Source: Owenia fusiformis (taxonomy: Eukaryota > Annelida > Polychaeta > Sabellida > Oweniidae). From it: a stretch of 64,000 bases of DNA. Shown here one piece after another: positions 12,246-22,950 of the stretch. The position numbers and the translations under genes are program-made. Within the stretch, counting starts at the first letter, position 1. Every line of letters begins with the position of its first letter. The notes under the pieces were generated by a model. That model saw only the letters and a program-made list of their open reading frames with translations. It was not told where the DNA came from and ran no database searches. The stretch lies in assembly GCA_903813345.2 (NCBI GenBank), contig CAIIXF020000012.1:36376528-36440527 (forward strand). Reading direction: 5' to 3'.

Positions 12246-12302
12246 GAGACCATTTAAAAAAGACATATTCATCGTTGAGATTCTGAGACTGCAACACACA
12301 TG

Positions 12303-13389
12303 CTATCTATTGCAAGACTAACGCCTGGTGTAACCGTCACCATATTATTCGGTGTTTTTTAAGTAGCGCAAGGATCCTGCCATGACCGTGGCAGTGTTAT
12401 TTTGTAAGCCTGGTATAACCGTGACAACGCTGTATTATATTGCAAGGCCTGTCATGACCATGAGTGTTATCGTGGAAGCCTGGTGCAGCCGTAGCCTTTA
12501 CGTTTAATTTAAGAATTTTTTATTGTTGTTTGTTAAGCGATTTGTTTACTATCCACTTTTAAATATTCGTATATTTGTATATTTTACCAGAGACATTATA
12601 TGTCTCTGTCTTTATGAATGTTGACCCAAGCTGCGCATGACCGTGATAATGTTAAAGCCCCGTATGACCGTGACAATGGTTGCAAGGCCTGTCATGTCCG
12701 TGGTAATGTTAAAGCCTAATATGACCGTGATAATGCTTATAAGGCCTGTCATGACCGTGGTAATGTTAAAGCCTGATATGACCGTTACAATGCTTGCAAG
12801 GCCTGTCATAACCGTGACAATGCTATATTATATTGCAAGGCCTGTCATGACCGTGGTAATGTTAAAGCCTCGTATGACCGTGACAATAGTTCCAAGGCCT
12901 CTCATGACCGTGGTTGTATTTAAAGTAGCATGAGAACACTGTAATGACAATTTTTCTTTGTGTTTAACTACCTTAAATATGTAAATAAAGACTACTAAAA
13001 ATGTGTATTAATTTCACAACGAAAACCTAATTTTTACTCATAAATAATTTGCGAACAAACTATATCTCTACTCTCATTCAAGGAGCTTCGATTCGAAAGC
13101 ATATACTTTCTATAATGATCAATTAATAAGATTTATCCATAAAAAATACCAACAGCAATGGGCGAAACATGAAGGTCATTAATGTCATATAAAGGTTGCG
13201 GTCGCGCCAGGCTTACACGATTACACTACCACGGTCATGGCAGGCATTTTAATATAATACAGCATTGTCGCGGTTATACCAGGCTTTCACAATAACGTTA
13301 CCACGGTCATGGCAGGATCCTTGCGCTAATTAAAAAACACCGAATAACATGGTGACGGTTACGCCAGGCGTTAGTCTTGCAACAGATAG
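12303..13389. mobile_element. Foldback element with ~200-bp inverted ends made of CATGACCGTG repeats
   Basis: The left arm begins CTATCTATTGCAAGACTAAC. The right arm is its inverse, ending GTTGCAAGAC mirrored at 13370-13389. Both arms share CACCAT..TATTCGGTGTTTTTTAA, GCGCAAGGATCCTGCC and TGACCGTGG blocks. The interior (12640-12910) holds a direct array of GCCTGTCATGACCGTGGTAA-like units, which produces spurious repetitive ORFs on both strands. No transposase is visible, nor a convincing target duplication. Confidence 0.75.
12640..12910. repeat. Tandem CATGACCGTG-type repeats
   Basis: Alternating units of roughly 27-30 bp, GCCTGTCATGACCGTGGTAA and GCCTCGTATGACCGTGACAA. The 98-aa plus-strand frame here (TVVMLKP-type repeats) is an artefact of the period and not a gene. 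Confidence 0.8.
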
Positions 13390-13556
13390 GGTCTCCTGCA
13401 ACATTGGTTTCGCTTTACATATTTAAACACTCACAATTAACACTTTTTTAAAATAATATTTTGGCCTTGATGAAAGGGTGTCTGAGTGTTTGAATGTAGA
13501 TTATGTGAGCAATTTGAAAATTTAAATAATTTTGTCAACCTTTTGAATATTTTCAG

Positions 13557-13690
13557 GCAATGTATACAAAGAGAGAATTATACAAAACTACCTGACAACA
13601 ATTGTTCTACAGTCTACAACAACCAGCCCTGATATTGAGCACTAAATAACTAGTTCTAATAGTGGAAGAAGTAATAAAATTGTTTCCAAT
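13557..13690 (+). other. Probable 5' UTR segment of the CCDC74-like gene
   Basis: TATTTTCAG at about 13548-13556 looks like an acceptor, followed by non-coding sequence up to the first ATG at 13691. An upstream non-coding exon is therefore likely but was not located. Confidence 0.4.
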
Positions 13691-14147
13691 ATGATGGAAC
13701 ATAGCCTTGTGCAAGAACGTGTTGCTGATATTAACTCTACAAATACACAATTACCACCTTTAAATAATCTCCCCCAGTGGTCGAGGATTAACACACTCGA
13801 CAGGGCCAGATACCCCAAGCCATTCCTCAAGGACAGATTGCAACCTTTGCCAAACACAGAAATGAATAGAACAGACTCAATGGAATCAGATGATCAAAAT
13901 TTAGATATGGGAGAAATGGACCCATCTTCACGTATACATCATCTTGAAAGAAGCATTATATTCCTTCGCGCTCAACATAGAGACGTTCTCACTAGTCTTC
14001 ATGATGAAATTGAGATTTTAAAAAAGGAAAATAAAGATCTCCACTTTAAGTTTATGATAAGTCAAAAAGCCTTAAATTCTAAATCACCTAGTCCAACAAC
14101 TAAGAGAAGATCCAGTAAGCCAGAGCCAAATCAAATCCCAACAGAAG
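13691..14147 (+). CDS. CCDC74: CCDC74-like exon A (start and first coiled coil)
   Basis: Two ATGs in a row open the frame; the first is used here. A proline-rich head with LPQWSRINTLDRARYPKPFL precedes the coiled coil. The donor is GAAG|GTATGT, phase 1. Confidence 0.85.
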
Positions 14148-17100
14148 GTATGTGAACTGCAATTGCATGTTGCAATAAATTGTTTAAATAAGCATGAATT
14201 ATAAGACATAGCACTTGAAATTCTAACTTTTATTTTTTAAGAATGTTTTAAAAGTTATCTGTCTGAAATCATGAAGAAGCTAATTTAGAAAATGAGTTCA
14301 GTCTGATTTAATAATGATGTCTAATTGTATCTGTTTATGTTTAAAAGGGCCAAGGTTATATATCATGTCACATATTGGCCAAGGTAATATCATGTCACCT
14401 ATTGGCCAAGGTTATATATCGTGTCACATATTGGCCAAGGTTATATATCATGTCACATAATGGCCAAGGTTCATGTCACATATTTACTTTAGGGGTGTTG
14501 TCAAGTGCCAAAGATGACAGTGTGCAGTTAAAGAATTCAGAAGTGACAGCAAGTGAACAGCCATCTAAAGGTAGGTAGTGATTTATGACATGGTCCCTCA
14601 TAAATGCAATGTTTGGACATGGCCCCTCATAAATGCAATGTTTGGACATGACCCCTCATAAATGCAATGTTTGGACATGACCCCTCATAAATGCAATGTT
14701 TGGACATGGCCCCTCATAAATGCAATGTTTGGACATGAGTCTTCATAAATGCAATGTTTGGACACGGCCCCTCATAAATGCATTGTTTGGATATGGCCCC
14801 TCATAAATGCAATGTTTGGACATGGCCTCTCATAAATGCAATGTTTGGACACGGCCCCTCATAAATGCATTGTTTGGACATGGCCCCTCATAAATGCAAT
14901 GTTTGGACATGGCCCCTCATAAATGCAATGTTTGGACATGAGTCTTCATGAATGCAATGTTTGGACATGACCCCTCATAAATGCAATGTTTGGACACGAG
15001 CTTGCATAAATGCACTGTTTTGACATGACCCCTCATGAATGTGAGACATGACCCTTTTTGTAATGTAATTGCAAATGCAATGTTTGGACATGACCCCTAA
15101 TAAATGTAAGGCTTTGGCATTTCTCCTAAAATGCAATGTTTGGACATGACCCCTCATAAATGCAATGTTTGGACATGACCCCTAATAAATGTAATGCTTT
15201 GACATTTCTCCTAAAATGCAATGTTTGGACATGACCCCTCATAAATGCTGAGCCTGCATAAAAGCACTGTTTTGACATGACCCCTCATGAATGTAATATT
15301 GAGACACGACTCTTTATGCAATGCAATGCAAAGGAATGTTTGGACATGACCCCTAATAAATGCAATGTTTGGACATGACCCCTAATAAATGCAATGTTTG
15401 GACATTTCTCCTAAAATGCAATGTTTGGACAAGACCCCTAATAAATGCCATGTTTGGAAATGACCCCTAATAAATGCAATGTTTTGACATTTCTCCTAAA
15501 ATGCAATGTTTGGACATGACCCCTAATAAATGCAATATTTGGACATGACACCTAATTAAAATAGTCCAATATTCATTAATATGTACATATATCTCTGACC
15601 TGTCTTCACATTTTCACGATTATTTTCATGTTCATAAATATGTTTTATATCTATCATTTTTACATTGTGACCTTTTTTAACCTATATTGTAACTACTTTA
15701 ACAGGGCCAATAATGCTTCGGCGTGGGCCTTGTATCTGTTTGTATGATGTATTATGAAAGTAAGGAAATATAAAAAAAAAAAAAAAAAAAAAAACACCTT
15801 ATTAATGCAATGTTTGGACATTCCATTGTGTTATACAAGCAAACAGTCAGTATAGTCACTGCTACCCACCTAGTTACACAGACGTATCTTCAGTGTATCA
15901 TGGCGGAACTACTTCCGGGACTAGGTTTCGGTAAGATTTTTTTATTTCCCGATTTACACCTACTTATAAGTGACGTTGTGGATAATGGTTTGGCTCGAAG
16001 TTAAGGAAGATAGTCTAGTTTGAGAATGTGTCGATGGTTTTAGGTTTTATATGTTAACGAAGACACAATTCACGTATTTAGTCCCTCGCTTTTGTTACAC
16101 TGACGTACGACCAATATCAGTGTAATATTGGCAATATTAATGCCGATCGTCAGTGTAACAAAAGCGAGGGACTAAATATGTGAAATGCGTCTTCGTTAAC
16201 ATACCATACCTAAAACCATCGACACATTCTCAAACTAGACTATCTCCCATAACTTCGAGCCAAATTATAATCCACATCGTGACTTATAAGTAGATGTAAA
16301 TCGAGAAATAAAAATATCTTACCAAATTCAAATCCTGGAAGTAGTTCAGCCATGATACACTGACGATACGTCTGTGTAACTAGGTGGGTAGCAGTGATAG
16401 TGCAATGTTTAAACTTCGTATTGAAATGTGTGTAAAGGTTACAACATGTGATCTTGAATTGGGGAATAAATCAGCAGAGATTGTATTTTGCCCATTGCAA
16501 TATACCACAATCTGTCTTTTTACCATGATCAATTATCAGCAGTCACATATATTATGGCATATTTCACAGAATCTTGGACTTAAACCCTTTGTTCTTATTA
16601 TTTTGAATAGTTGCACAATCCTCATAAATTCCAATTCATTTTCAGAAGATAAACAACTGGAAATCAAAACAGTTCACTTGGAGGAAGAGCTTTTTAACAT
16701 GAGACTTGAAGTACAAGAATTACAGAATCGAAACGAATATCTCTCAAATCTCGTGAACCAACTACAAGCAGAGGCTTCTGAGGCACAAGCCGCTCAAGCT
16801 AAGGCTGCCCAGGCTCAGATTAAGGGTGCCGACCCTCAGATTCAGGGTGCAGAAGCACAGGGTGGGGGTGAAGTAGATACCACAACAAATATACCAGCTG
16901 GCAGCACAGCAAGGCCACCTACTGTTGGAGAATATGAAGCCATTATACGCCATCTACAAGCCACAAATGACAAACAAAATCATGAGGTATGTTATAAGTG
17001 ACCCAGTAGGTACTTACCACTTAACAGTTTCATTTCTAGGTAGCTAAATTGGGTCAGATAACTTCAATGGTAGGTGTAAATAAATAGATTTAACTATTCA

Positions 17101-18250
17101 ATTTTTAGCTTTTTGGCTTCCACCATATCTACCATAAAATGTATTGAGGATAAGTGATTAGATAAAACCTTTTATCTGGTCAATGGTCAAAACAAGAAAA
17201 GATATTTCCTCTTTCATGATTTTATAACATGGGGATATAATATGGGGAATCTGTCCAACCTAGAGATCAAATTTTCAAAGAAATCAAAAGTTGATGAAAT
17301 ATTTTAAAGATAAACCTGAATCATATCTTGTTTTCTTAAGAAGACGCGTAATCACTTAAAATATTTTATAGCTGATGCATCTAAAGTCTGACCTCCGTGA
17401 TGTGCTGTACTCGCACAAGTGGACTCCTGATGCGTTCTTATTGGCTAAGGCCTATGTCGCTGAAGAGAAAGAAAAGACCGATCTAGAAAAATTGCCAAAA
17501 ATTAGCCTAAGAAATCCAACTAGAAAACTGTAAGTATAAATAGCTGCAACAGATGTTTTCATTATTTTCCTTGTATTGTTGTTTACTCAACTAAATTTTG
17601 TCTAAAATTGGTGATTTTGAGTGTTGAATATATGCCTGTAATTCTGTAATGATTTAGATTTTTGATGAGTGTATATCCAAATAAATAAATTATTTGTTTC
17701 ATTCTTAAAATTAGAGAAATCTCTGAAACATGTCTCTTATTACTACAGTTATAAAATGTTTAATCATTCAAAATAATGATTAATCATTCAAAATTATGAT
17801 TGATCATTCAAAATAATTCAAATAGTGATTAAGCTTTGCATATGCATCCGATCTGACCAAAGGGCAGGAAAAAATTGAAGTCTACTTTTTATACTTTCTG
17901 TGTTTTCTTTTTGAAAACTTAAGTTCAATTTTCCACTTATTAAGAGGCCTTAATGAGGCCGACTTTGAAAACACTGTTTATTTTAAATCCATAAATTTTT
18001 TTTAAAATTTAGGCCCTTCTTGCTTCACCAGAGGTGGATGTAAATTGGCATTACTGCAAAAGGTCTTTTTTACAATGCACATGTATTTATTGAATAATTA
18101 TATTTTTTCAGGCCAGATGTCGCTTACGCCTCAAAGGAAAATGTTTCCCTTCCTGCGCTGAAATCAACAGTTGGAAACAAAGCCACTGAACGCAAAAAGC
18201 GCACCCAGATATTACAAAAGTCTAGGATGAGGAAAGAAGTCCTGCACTGA
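13691..18250 (+). CDS. CCDC74: CCDC74-family coiled-coil protein (five coding exons)
   Basis: Exons 13691-14147, 14493-14570, 16646-16986, 17372-17529 and 18112-18250 join in phase to 390 aa, close to the human CCDC74A/B length. Residues about 81-126 form a coiled coil with SLHDEIEILKKENKDLHFKF, matching the human LHEEIEHLKRENKDLHYKL block. A second coil follows (about 181-220), then an Ala/Gln-rich spacer. RPPTVGEYEAIIRHLQATN and the following LMHLKS resemble the human RKPTTLRQCEVLIREL..LRHLKS region. The basic C-terminus (LPALKSTV..ERKKRTQILQKSRMRKEVLH) matches the family's LPALKQT..ERQKRLQAMQKRRLHRSVL ending. The human proteins are linked to cilia and spindle; function here is inferred only from family. 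Introns are loaded with minisatellites and a palindromic MITE. Confidence 0.9.
14345..14480. repeat. 29-bp tandem repeat in CCDC74 intron
   Basis: About five units of GGCCAAGGTTATATATCATG plus TCACATATT. It ends only a few bases before the acceptor of exon B and is open in the plus frame. That explains the false 67-aa ORF at 14375-14578. Confidence 0.85.
14493..14570 (+). CDS. CCDC74: CCDC74-like exon B
   Basis: 78 bp between ACTTTAG and AAAG|GTAGGT, phase 1 on both sides. It encodes VLSSAKDDSVQLKNSEVTAS and EQPSK, a low-complexity polar linker. Inclusion keeps the frame, and skipping would keep it too. Confidence 0.75.
14585..15560. repeat. ~29-bp minisatellite in CCDC74 intron
   Basis: About 30 units of CCCCTCATAAATGCAATGTT plus TGGACATGA. 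The first half is quite regular. Later units vary (CCTAATAAATG, TTCTCCTAAAATG) and form mixed higher-order blocks. A stray unit appears again at about 15802-15822 after a poly-A stretch. Confidence 0.92.
15857..16396. mobile_element. 540-bp palindromic MITE with 5-bp target duplication
   Basis: Nearly the whole element is one inverted repeat: CACTGCTACCCACCTAGTTA on the left and its inverse on the right. Arms of about 250 bp meet near 16120. ATAGT flanks both ends (15852-15856, 16397-16401). It lies in the CCDC74 intron before exon C. A diverged relative lies at 57535-58018. Confidence 0.88.
16646..16986 (+). CDS. CCDC74: CCDC74-like exon C (second coil, Ala/Gln spacer)
   Basis: Acceptor TTTTCAG|AA, donor GAG|GTATGT. 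It encodes a heptad-like segment (VHLEEELFNMRLEVQELQNR), then degenerate AQAAQAKAAQAQIKGADPQI repeats, then the conserved RPPTVGEYEAIIRHL motif. The upstream open frame from 16384 is intronic read-through. Confidence 0.85.
17372..17529 (+). CDS. CCDC74: CCDC74-like exon D
   Basis: Follows TTTTATAG and ends CT|GTAAGT, phase 2. It encodes LMHLKSDLRDVLYSHKWTPD and AFLLAKAYVAEEKEKTDLEK. The first residues continue the family motif of exon C. Confidence 0.82.
18112..18250 (+). CDS. CCDC74: CCDC74-like exon E (C-terminus)
   Basis: Follows TTTTTTCAG. It encodes the conserved LPALKSTV and ERKKRTQILQKSRMRKEVLH, then TGA at 18248-18250. Confidence 0.88.
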
Positions 18251-19858
18251 ATGGAACTAAAATATTGACTCACCCAAAGTGAAGAACACCCCAAATAAGA
18301 TTTAAGTCAGAAAAAAGATCTCAGAATAGGAAATTTAAAGAAATTCAACAACTCTTGAGTTCCTGATTGGTGCAATGCCAAACATAATGATTCCTTTCTA
18401 ATCATTTTCACTAAATATTTTACATACTCTGACTTTCAATATCCGATGCACTTTAATAACAGTGCTTTTATTTATAATTACAGTGCTTTTAATTCAAATG
18501 GACAATTATTAAGAACCTCAACTATGTAACTACAATATTAATTAAGTAAACATTCAATTTGTTGTTTGTAAGGCCAAAAGGTTAACAGACTAAAATGATT
18601 CAATTGGGAATTCAATCAAATGAGTTATTTATTTAAATTTAAAATTGTGAATATCTGAAAAATTCATCAATATCATTCTACCAGCCTGCCTAATTCAATT
18701 TATACACAACCATGAATATGAAATATCAGAGTCAATTTTGTTATTTGTGCCCTTGTTTTATTAAGAACTATCCTAGATGAAGGTTTTATAGATTGAACTC
18801 AAGAATGAGATCAAAGTATTAATGTCTGCTGGACAGACGGTTTAATTTAATGTTCTAGATTATCTAGCAATGATCCTCTAAATGAAAATGGGCATTTACT
18901 ATGAGTTGACTTGAAAATGTATCGAACAATTTGCACATGAATCATGTTTTCGATATGCATTTTTTTCGCAAAATATGTTGTAAGTCTTGCAAACATATGT
19001 TCTGTTGTAGTCAACAGAAAATTCCAATGAAATCAATGATTGTCAATTTGAATTTTGTAAGTTTAACCATTGGCTCGTGACAGTGCAACGGAGATACCCT
19101 ATATGAGAACTTGGTAATTGTATATGAAATGCAATATTCATAATATTTATTTATGCAGTAAAACCTGCCTAATTGGAGGGAAATGGGAACAGAAAAAATG
19201 TTCAGATTAGCAGTTCACATTTCAAAGTTTTTTTTAATAACGTGAGTAAATGGGGGATAACAAATTTGGACCAAGAAAAGTGTTCGTATAGAGGGCTATC
19301 TACTTGGGCAGATTTTACTGAACATATGTTCAGCTGAATTATACGCACAGGCACTTGTATTATATACAAAATGTACTAATCCACCAGTATATTCACAAAT
19401 GGAATATTTCTAGTGTATTTTTATGTCTAAAAGCATTAGTCCTAAATGACTTTTTAAAGGGCACTTCTAAACAAGTCCATCTGAATTTGAATGTTCCAGT
19501 GTGAAGGGACTTATATTAACCTACCATAATTATATCATATAGACACATGGACAGTTGTATGCCATGCTCAGTGGCATCTTCAAATGTGAAGGGACTTATA
19601 TACCTACCATAATTATATCATATAGACAGACAGTTGTATGCCATGCTCAGTGGCATTTACAGGATTAGAAATTACTTTTTTCTGAGATATTTGCTTCTCT
19701 GTAGAAATGTACATTTGTACTCTAAATATCTTGTAAATATGCTTTATAGTCACTTGGTATTATAATGTTACAAAGCCACTGTGTTTCTGCAACAAAAATG
19801 GCCTGCCTGAAAGTGCCCCACAGTGGCTTGGAAACACATTAAGACCTAGAGAAATAAA
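18251..19858 (+). other. Probable CCDC74 3' UTR and downstream flank
   Basis: No ORF is supported. About 19495-19670 holds a tandem duplication of a ~90-bp block (GTGAAGGGACTTATAT... CATGCTCAGTGGCAT). The first clear AATAAA found after the stop is at 19853-19858, which would give a 1.6-kb UTR unless an earlier variant signal is used. Confidence 0.4.
19157..19322. mobile_element. Short pogo-like MITE
   Basis: CAGTAAAACCTGCCTAATTG on the left is matched by an inverse ending GGGCAGATTTTACTG on the right. TGTTCAGATTAGCAGTTCAC in the interior is text often seen in pogo/Tigger-type short elements. Non-autonomous. Confidence 0.55.
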
Positions 19859-19927
19859 AATAAAATAATTTAATCTTTATTTTGTGTCAAAATGTTTCTG
19901 TAAAGTGGTATCAGTGAGGAGTTGTAC

Positions 19928-20075
19928 AGTAAAACCTGTCTAATCCAAATGCCATTTTGACCATCCAAAAGCGTTCACATTGGCAGGTGTTTACATTTCA
20001 ATGGTTCTCTTAATGAGAAAGTTGATTGGAGATAATTAACCAAAATGTGCTTACTTGGACATACAGGTTTCAGTG
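19928..20075. mobile_element. Second pogo-like MITE
   Basis: CAGTAAAACCTGTCTAATCC on the left, CTTGGACATACAGGTTTCAGTG on the right, and an interior related to the copy at 19157-19322 (GTTCACATT.GCAG). Diverged. Confidence 0.45.
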
Positions 20076-20076
20076 T

Positions 20077-20950
20077 ATATACATACGTTTTCGTTCCCCT
20101 GTTGCTGTTGTATTGTCGGTTTATATCATTTTAAACCAATCAAAGAGTGCTTGCAGAGGATGATTCTGCAGATCGGATAATTTGGGGAACAACAGAACAG
20201 CAGGATATTAAATGGAGGAACAACCTCATCATTTTCGCATGAATAAATTGCATTTTAACTTTTACATATTGAAAATTGAAGTCTGAAAAGCCAACCCAGT
20301 CACATTTATTTAAACCTTAATATTATGCGTCGAACTTTGCATTGTACCTATCAAAGATAACCCGAACTTTACTCCCTGCGAAAGCTATGTGGATTTTGAA
20401 ATGCTCTCAAGTGAGTAACCCGAACTGTAATAATTTAACTTTTTTTCAAATACACACCAGCGATGCGTCGATACAAATGGAGAAAACTACTACAGGTGGA
20501 AGGATTCGCAGGAAATTATGTGAGTGTCCTTCACTGCATCATCAGCAGGCGTCATAGATCGTCACATTTTACCCTTAGCCTTTGCAGAGACATAATTAAT
20601 GTCTCAGCCTCGTCTTTCAGATCTTGGTATTTGTTTTGGTGAGATATTTCCAGTCGGTCTTCCCTGTACTGTGATCTCAATGATGATAATGGTCCTGCTA
20701 TGCTGTGATATCAGTAGCATGTCGGGCGGAGCTTGGTGGCTATTTCCCCGGGGGGAACTGCAGGACATGAAGGGGAGGAACAACTTCATCATTTTCGCAG
20801 GAATGAATTGAGATATTTCCAGTCGGTCTTCCCTGTACTGTGATCTCGATGATGATGATGGTCCTACTATGCTGTGGTATCAGTTGCATGTCGGGCGGAG
20901 CTTGGTGGCTATCTCCTGTGGGTAGACGAGTAGTCAACATATAGGCGGCG
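20077..20950. repeat. Intergenic with a 173-bp tandem duplication
   Basis: GAGATATTTCCAGTCGGTCT and the following ~110 bp occur at about 20640 and 20813, including GCATGTCGGGCGGAGCTTGG. GAGGAACAAC.TCATCATTTTCGCA occurs near 20214 and 20775. ORFs on both strands overlap the repeat and are not supported as genes. Confidence 0.7.
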
Positions 20951-20954
20951 ATAT

Positions 20955-21195
20955 TGAAAATATCGTATTGTCCTGCCCAATCCCGCTCACGAAAATGGTA
21001 TTCACCTCCTAATCTCGCTCATGAAAATCGTACTCACCTCCTAATCTCGCTCATGAAAATCGTATTCACCTCCTAATCTCGCTGAATGAAAATCGTATTC
21101 ACCACCTAATCTCGCTCATGAAAATCGTATTCACCTCCTAATCTCGCTCATGAAAATCGTATTCACCTCCTAATCTCGCTCACGAAAATGGTAGC
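20955..21195. repeat. ~32-bp tandem repeat
   Basis: About seven copies of CACCTCCTAATCTCGCTCAT plus GAAAATCGTATT, with one copy carrying an extra base near 21086. Confidence 0.9.
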
Positions 21196-21639
21196 CTCCT
21201 TGGAATTTTTGCCAAACAAAGCTTCCTATTTCTTCCTATTATGTGATAAGTAATATTTTCCAAACAAAAGTTGTAAAATAGAGATTTTGAAACGTGAGAA
21301 GTGTGAAGCTATGAAAGCCTATAAACATAGGCGAAATGTTAAAACTAATTTCATCATCATACTCCGACACAGACAGTCAAGGTCATAGAAATCTGAACAA
21401 TAAGCGAATGCCCTATGATGAACACCCGGCCGGATGAACATACGTATTGTTGAATTTCTTGATGTGTTTTTGAGGTGTTTATGTTATACAATAAAAAGTA
21501 TATTGCAAAATGTTATAAAACCAGAACAACGGCAACGCCAAAGCGTAGCGAATCCCATCGAACAGAAATGGCTGGCATTTTTACAAACGAAATATATAGC
21601 AAACATCATGAAACAACACACCAGAAAGGCCACCATTTT

Positions 21640-22950
21640 CAAAATGGTTGCTCACTAGCCAAGTTGTCATCAGAAGAAATAATATGCTTTTAAGTAGCCA
21701 CCTATAAAATCTTTGAAAAATCGCATACATGTACTTGTAAAATAACACACATAAAAATGGTGGCAATTTTTCAAAATGGCTGACTAAAAGTTTTATTAGA
21801 CAATGTGCCATGCTTAAAGTATTCACATATCAAATATGAACAAAATTGCTCCACTACTTTTCGAGTTATAGTAAAAAATGTAAAAATGACAGCCATTTTT
21901 ATAAAATGGCTGCTTACTATCTGAAGTGTCATGAGACAGTGTGCAAGGCTCATGAGTATTCACATATCAAATATGACCAAATCGCTTCACTACTTTTCAA
22001 GTTATAGTAAAAACATAAAAATGGTGACCATTTTTTCAAAATAGCCACCTACTACCCAAAGTGTCATTAGACAGTGTGCCATGCCTATAGTATTCACATA
22101 TGAAATATGAAACATAACAAATATGAACAAAATCGCTTCACTCCTTTTCAAGTTATAGTAAAATACGTTAAAATGGCGGCCATTTTTCAAATTTTTTTCA
22201 AAATGGCCGCATTCTACCAAAAGTGTCATAGGACGGTGTGCCATGCTTATAGTATTCACAAACCAAATATGAACAAAATCGCTCCACTACTTTTCGAGTT
22301 ATAGTAATATACGTTAAAATGGCGGCCATTTTGAAAAATGGCCGGCTTCTACCAAAAGTGTCTTTAGGCAGTGTGCAATGCTTATAGTATTCACATACCA
22401 AATATGAACAAAATCGCTCCACTACTTTTCGAGTTATAGCAAAAATCGTAAAATAACGAGTAAAGGCCGCCATTTTTCAAGATGGCTGCCATGGGCTTCT
22501 TTAATGTCTTCATTTATACCTTTATTAATGCCCTTCATAATTTTTTTACATTTAAAACATATTGCTATTACAGTTTTACATATTGCACCTAAATTACTGT
22601 AAAATCGGCACTAAAATGGCTGCCATTTTTAATTGAGCGGCCATTTTGAAAATCGGCTTTCGAGCAGAACTTTTAGCCCCATAGGGTATATGTGTACAAA
22701 ATATGAACAAAATCGGGCCAACGGTATTTGAGTTATCGCCCGGACGGACGGACGGAAGGAAATAACATGGGGTATCTGGCGCGTGCCACGCGCCTTTTAC
22801 CCCATAATGGGGTATTAGGCGCGTGGACATGGGGTATCTGGCGCGTGGATGGGGTATTTTGTACTTTTTGTCCGTCCATTTTTCAGAATGGGGTATTTGG
22901 ATCTCGTGAGGGGTAACAGAGGACGGACGGCTCATTTTCGGATTTTACCG
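21640..22950. repeat. Long element with 135-160 bp repeats and GGAC microsatellites
   Basis: Five or more diverged units contain TATTCACATA.CAAATATGAA, CACTACTTTTCGAGTTATAG and palindromic AAAATGGCGGCCATTTT. The right part ends in CCCGGACGGACGGACGG and a GGGGTATCTGGCGCGTGG block. The recurring ~80-90-aa minus-strand ORFs are repeat read-through. Confidence 0.75.

Noticed and set aside
12588-12932. CRISPR-like regular repeats
   Set aside because: Repeats are contiguous or variably spaced without unique spacers, and the window is clearly animal DNA with introns.
12637-12933. 98-aa repetitive frame (MTVVMLKP repeats) and its minus-strand counterpart
   Set aside because: Both frames are read-through of the CATGACCGTG tandem repeats inside the foldback element; no domain and no gene context.
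21434-21693. Two overlapping plus-strand frames of 72-74 aa
   Set aside because: Chance frames at the edge of the ATGGCGGCCAT repeat region; they overlap each other and show no domain.
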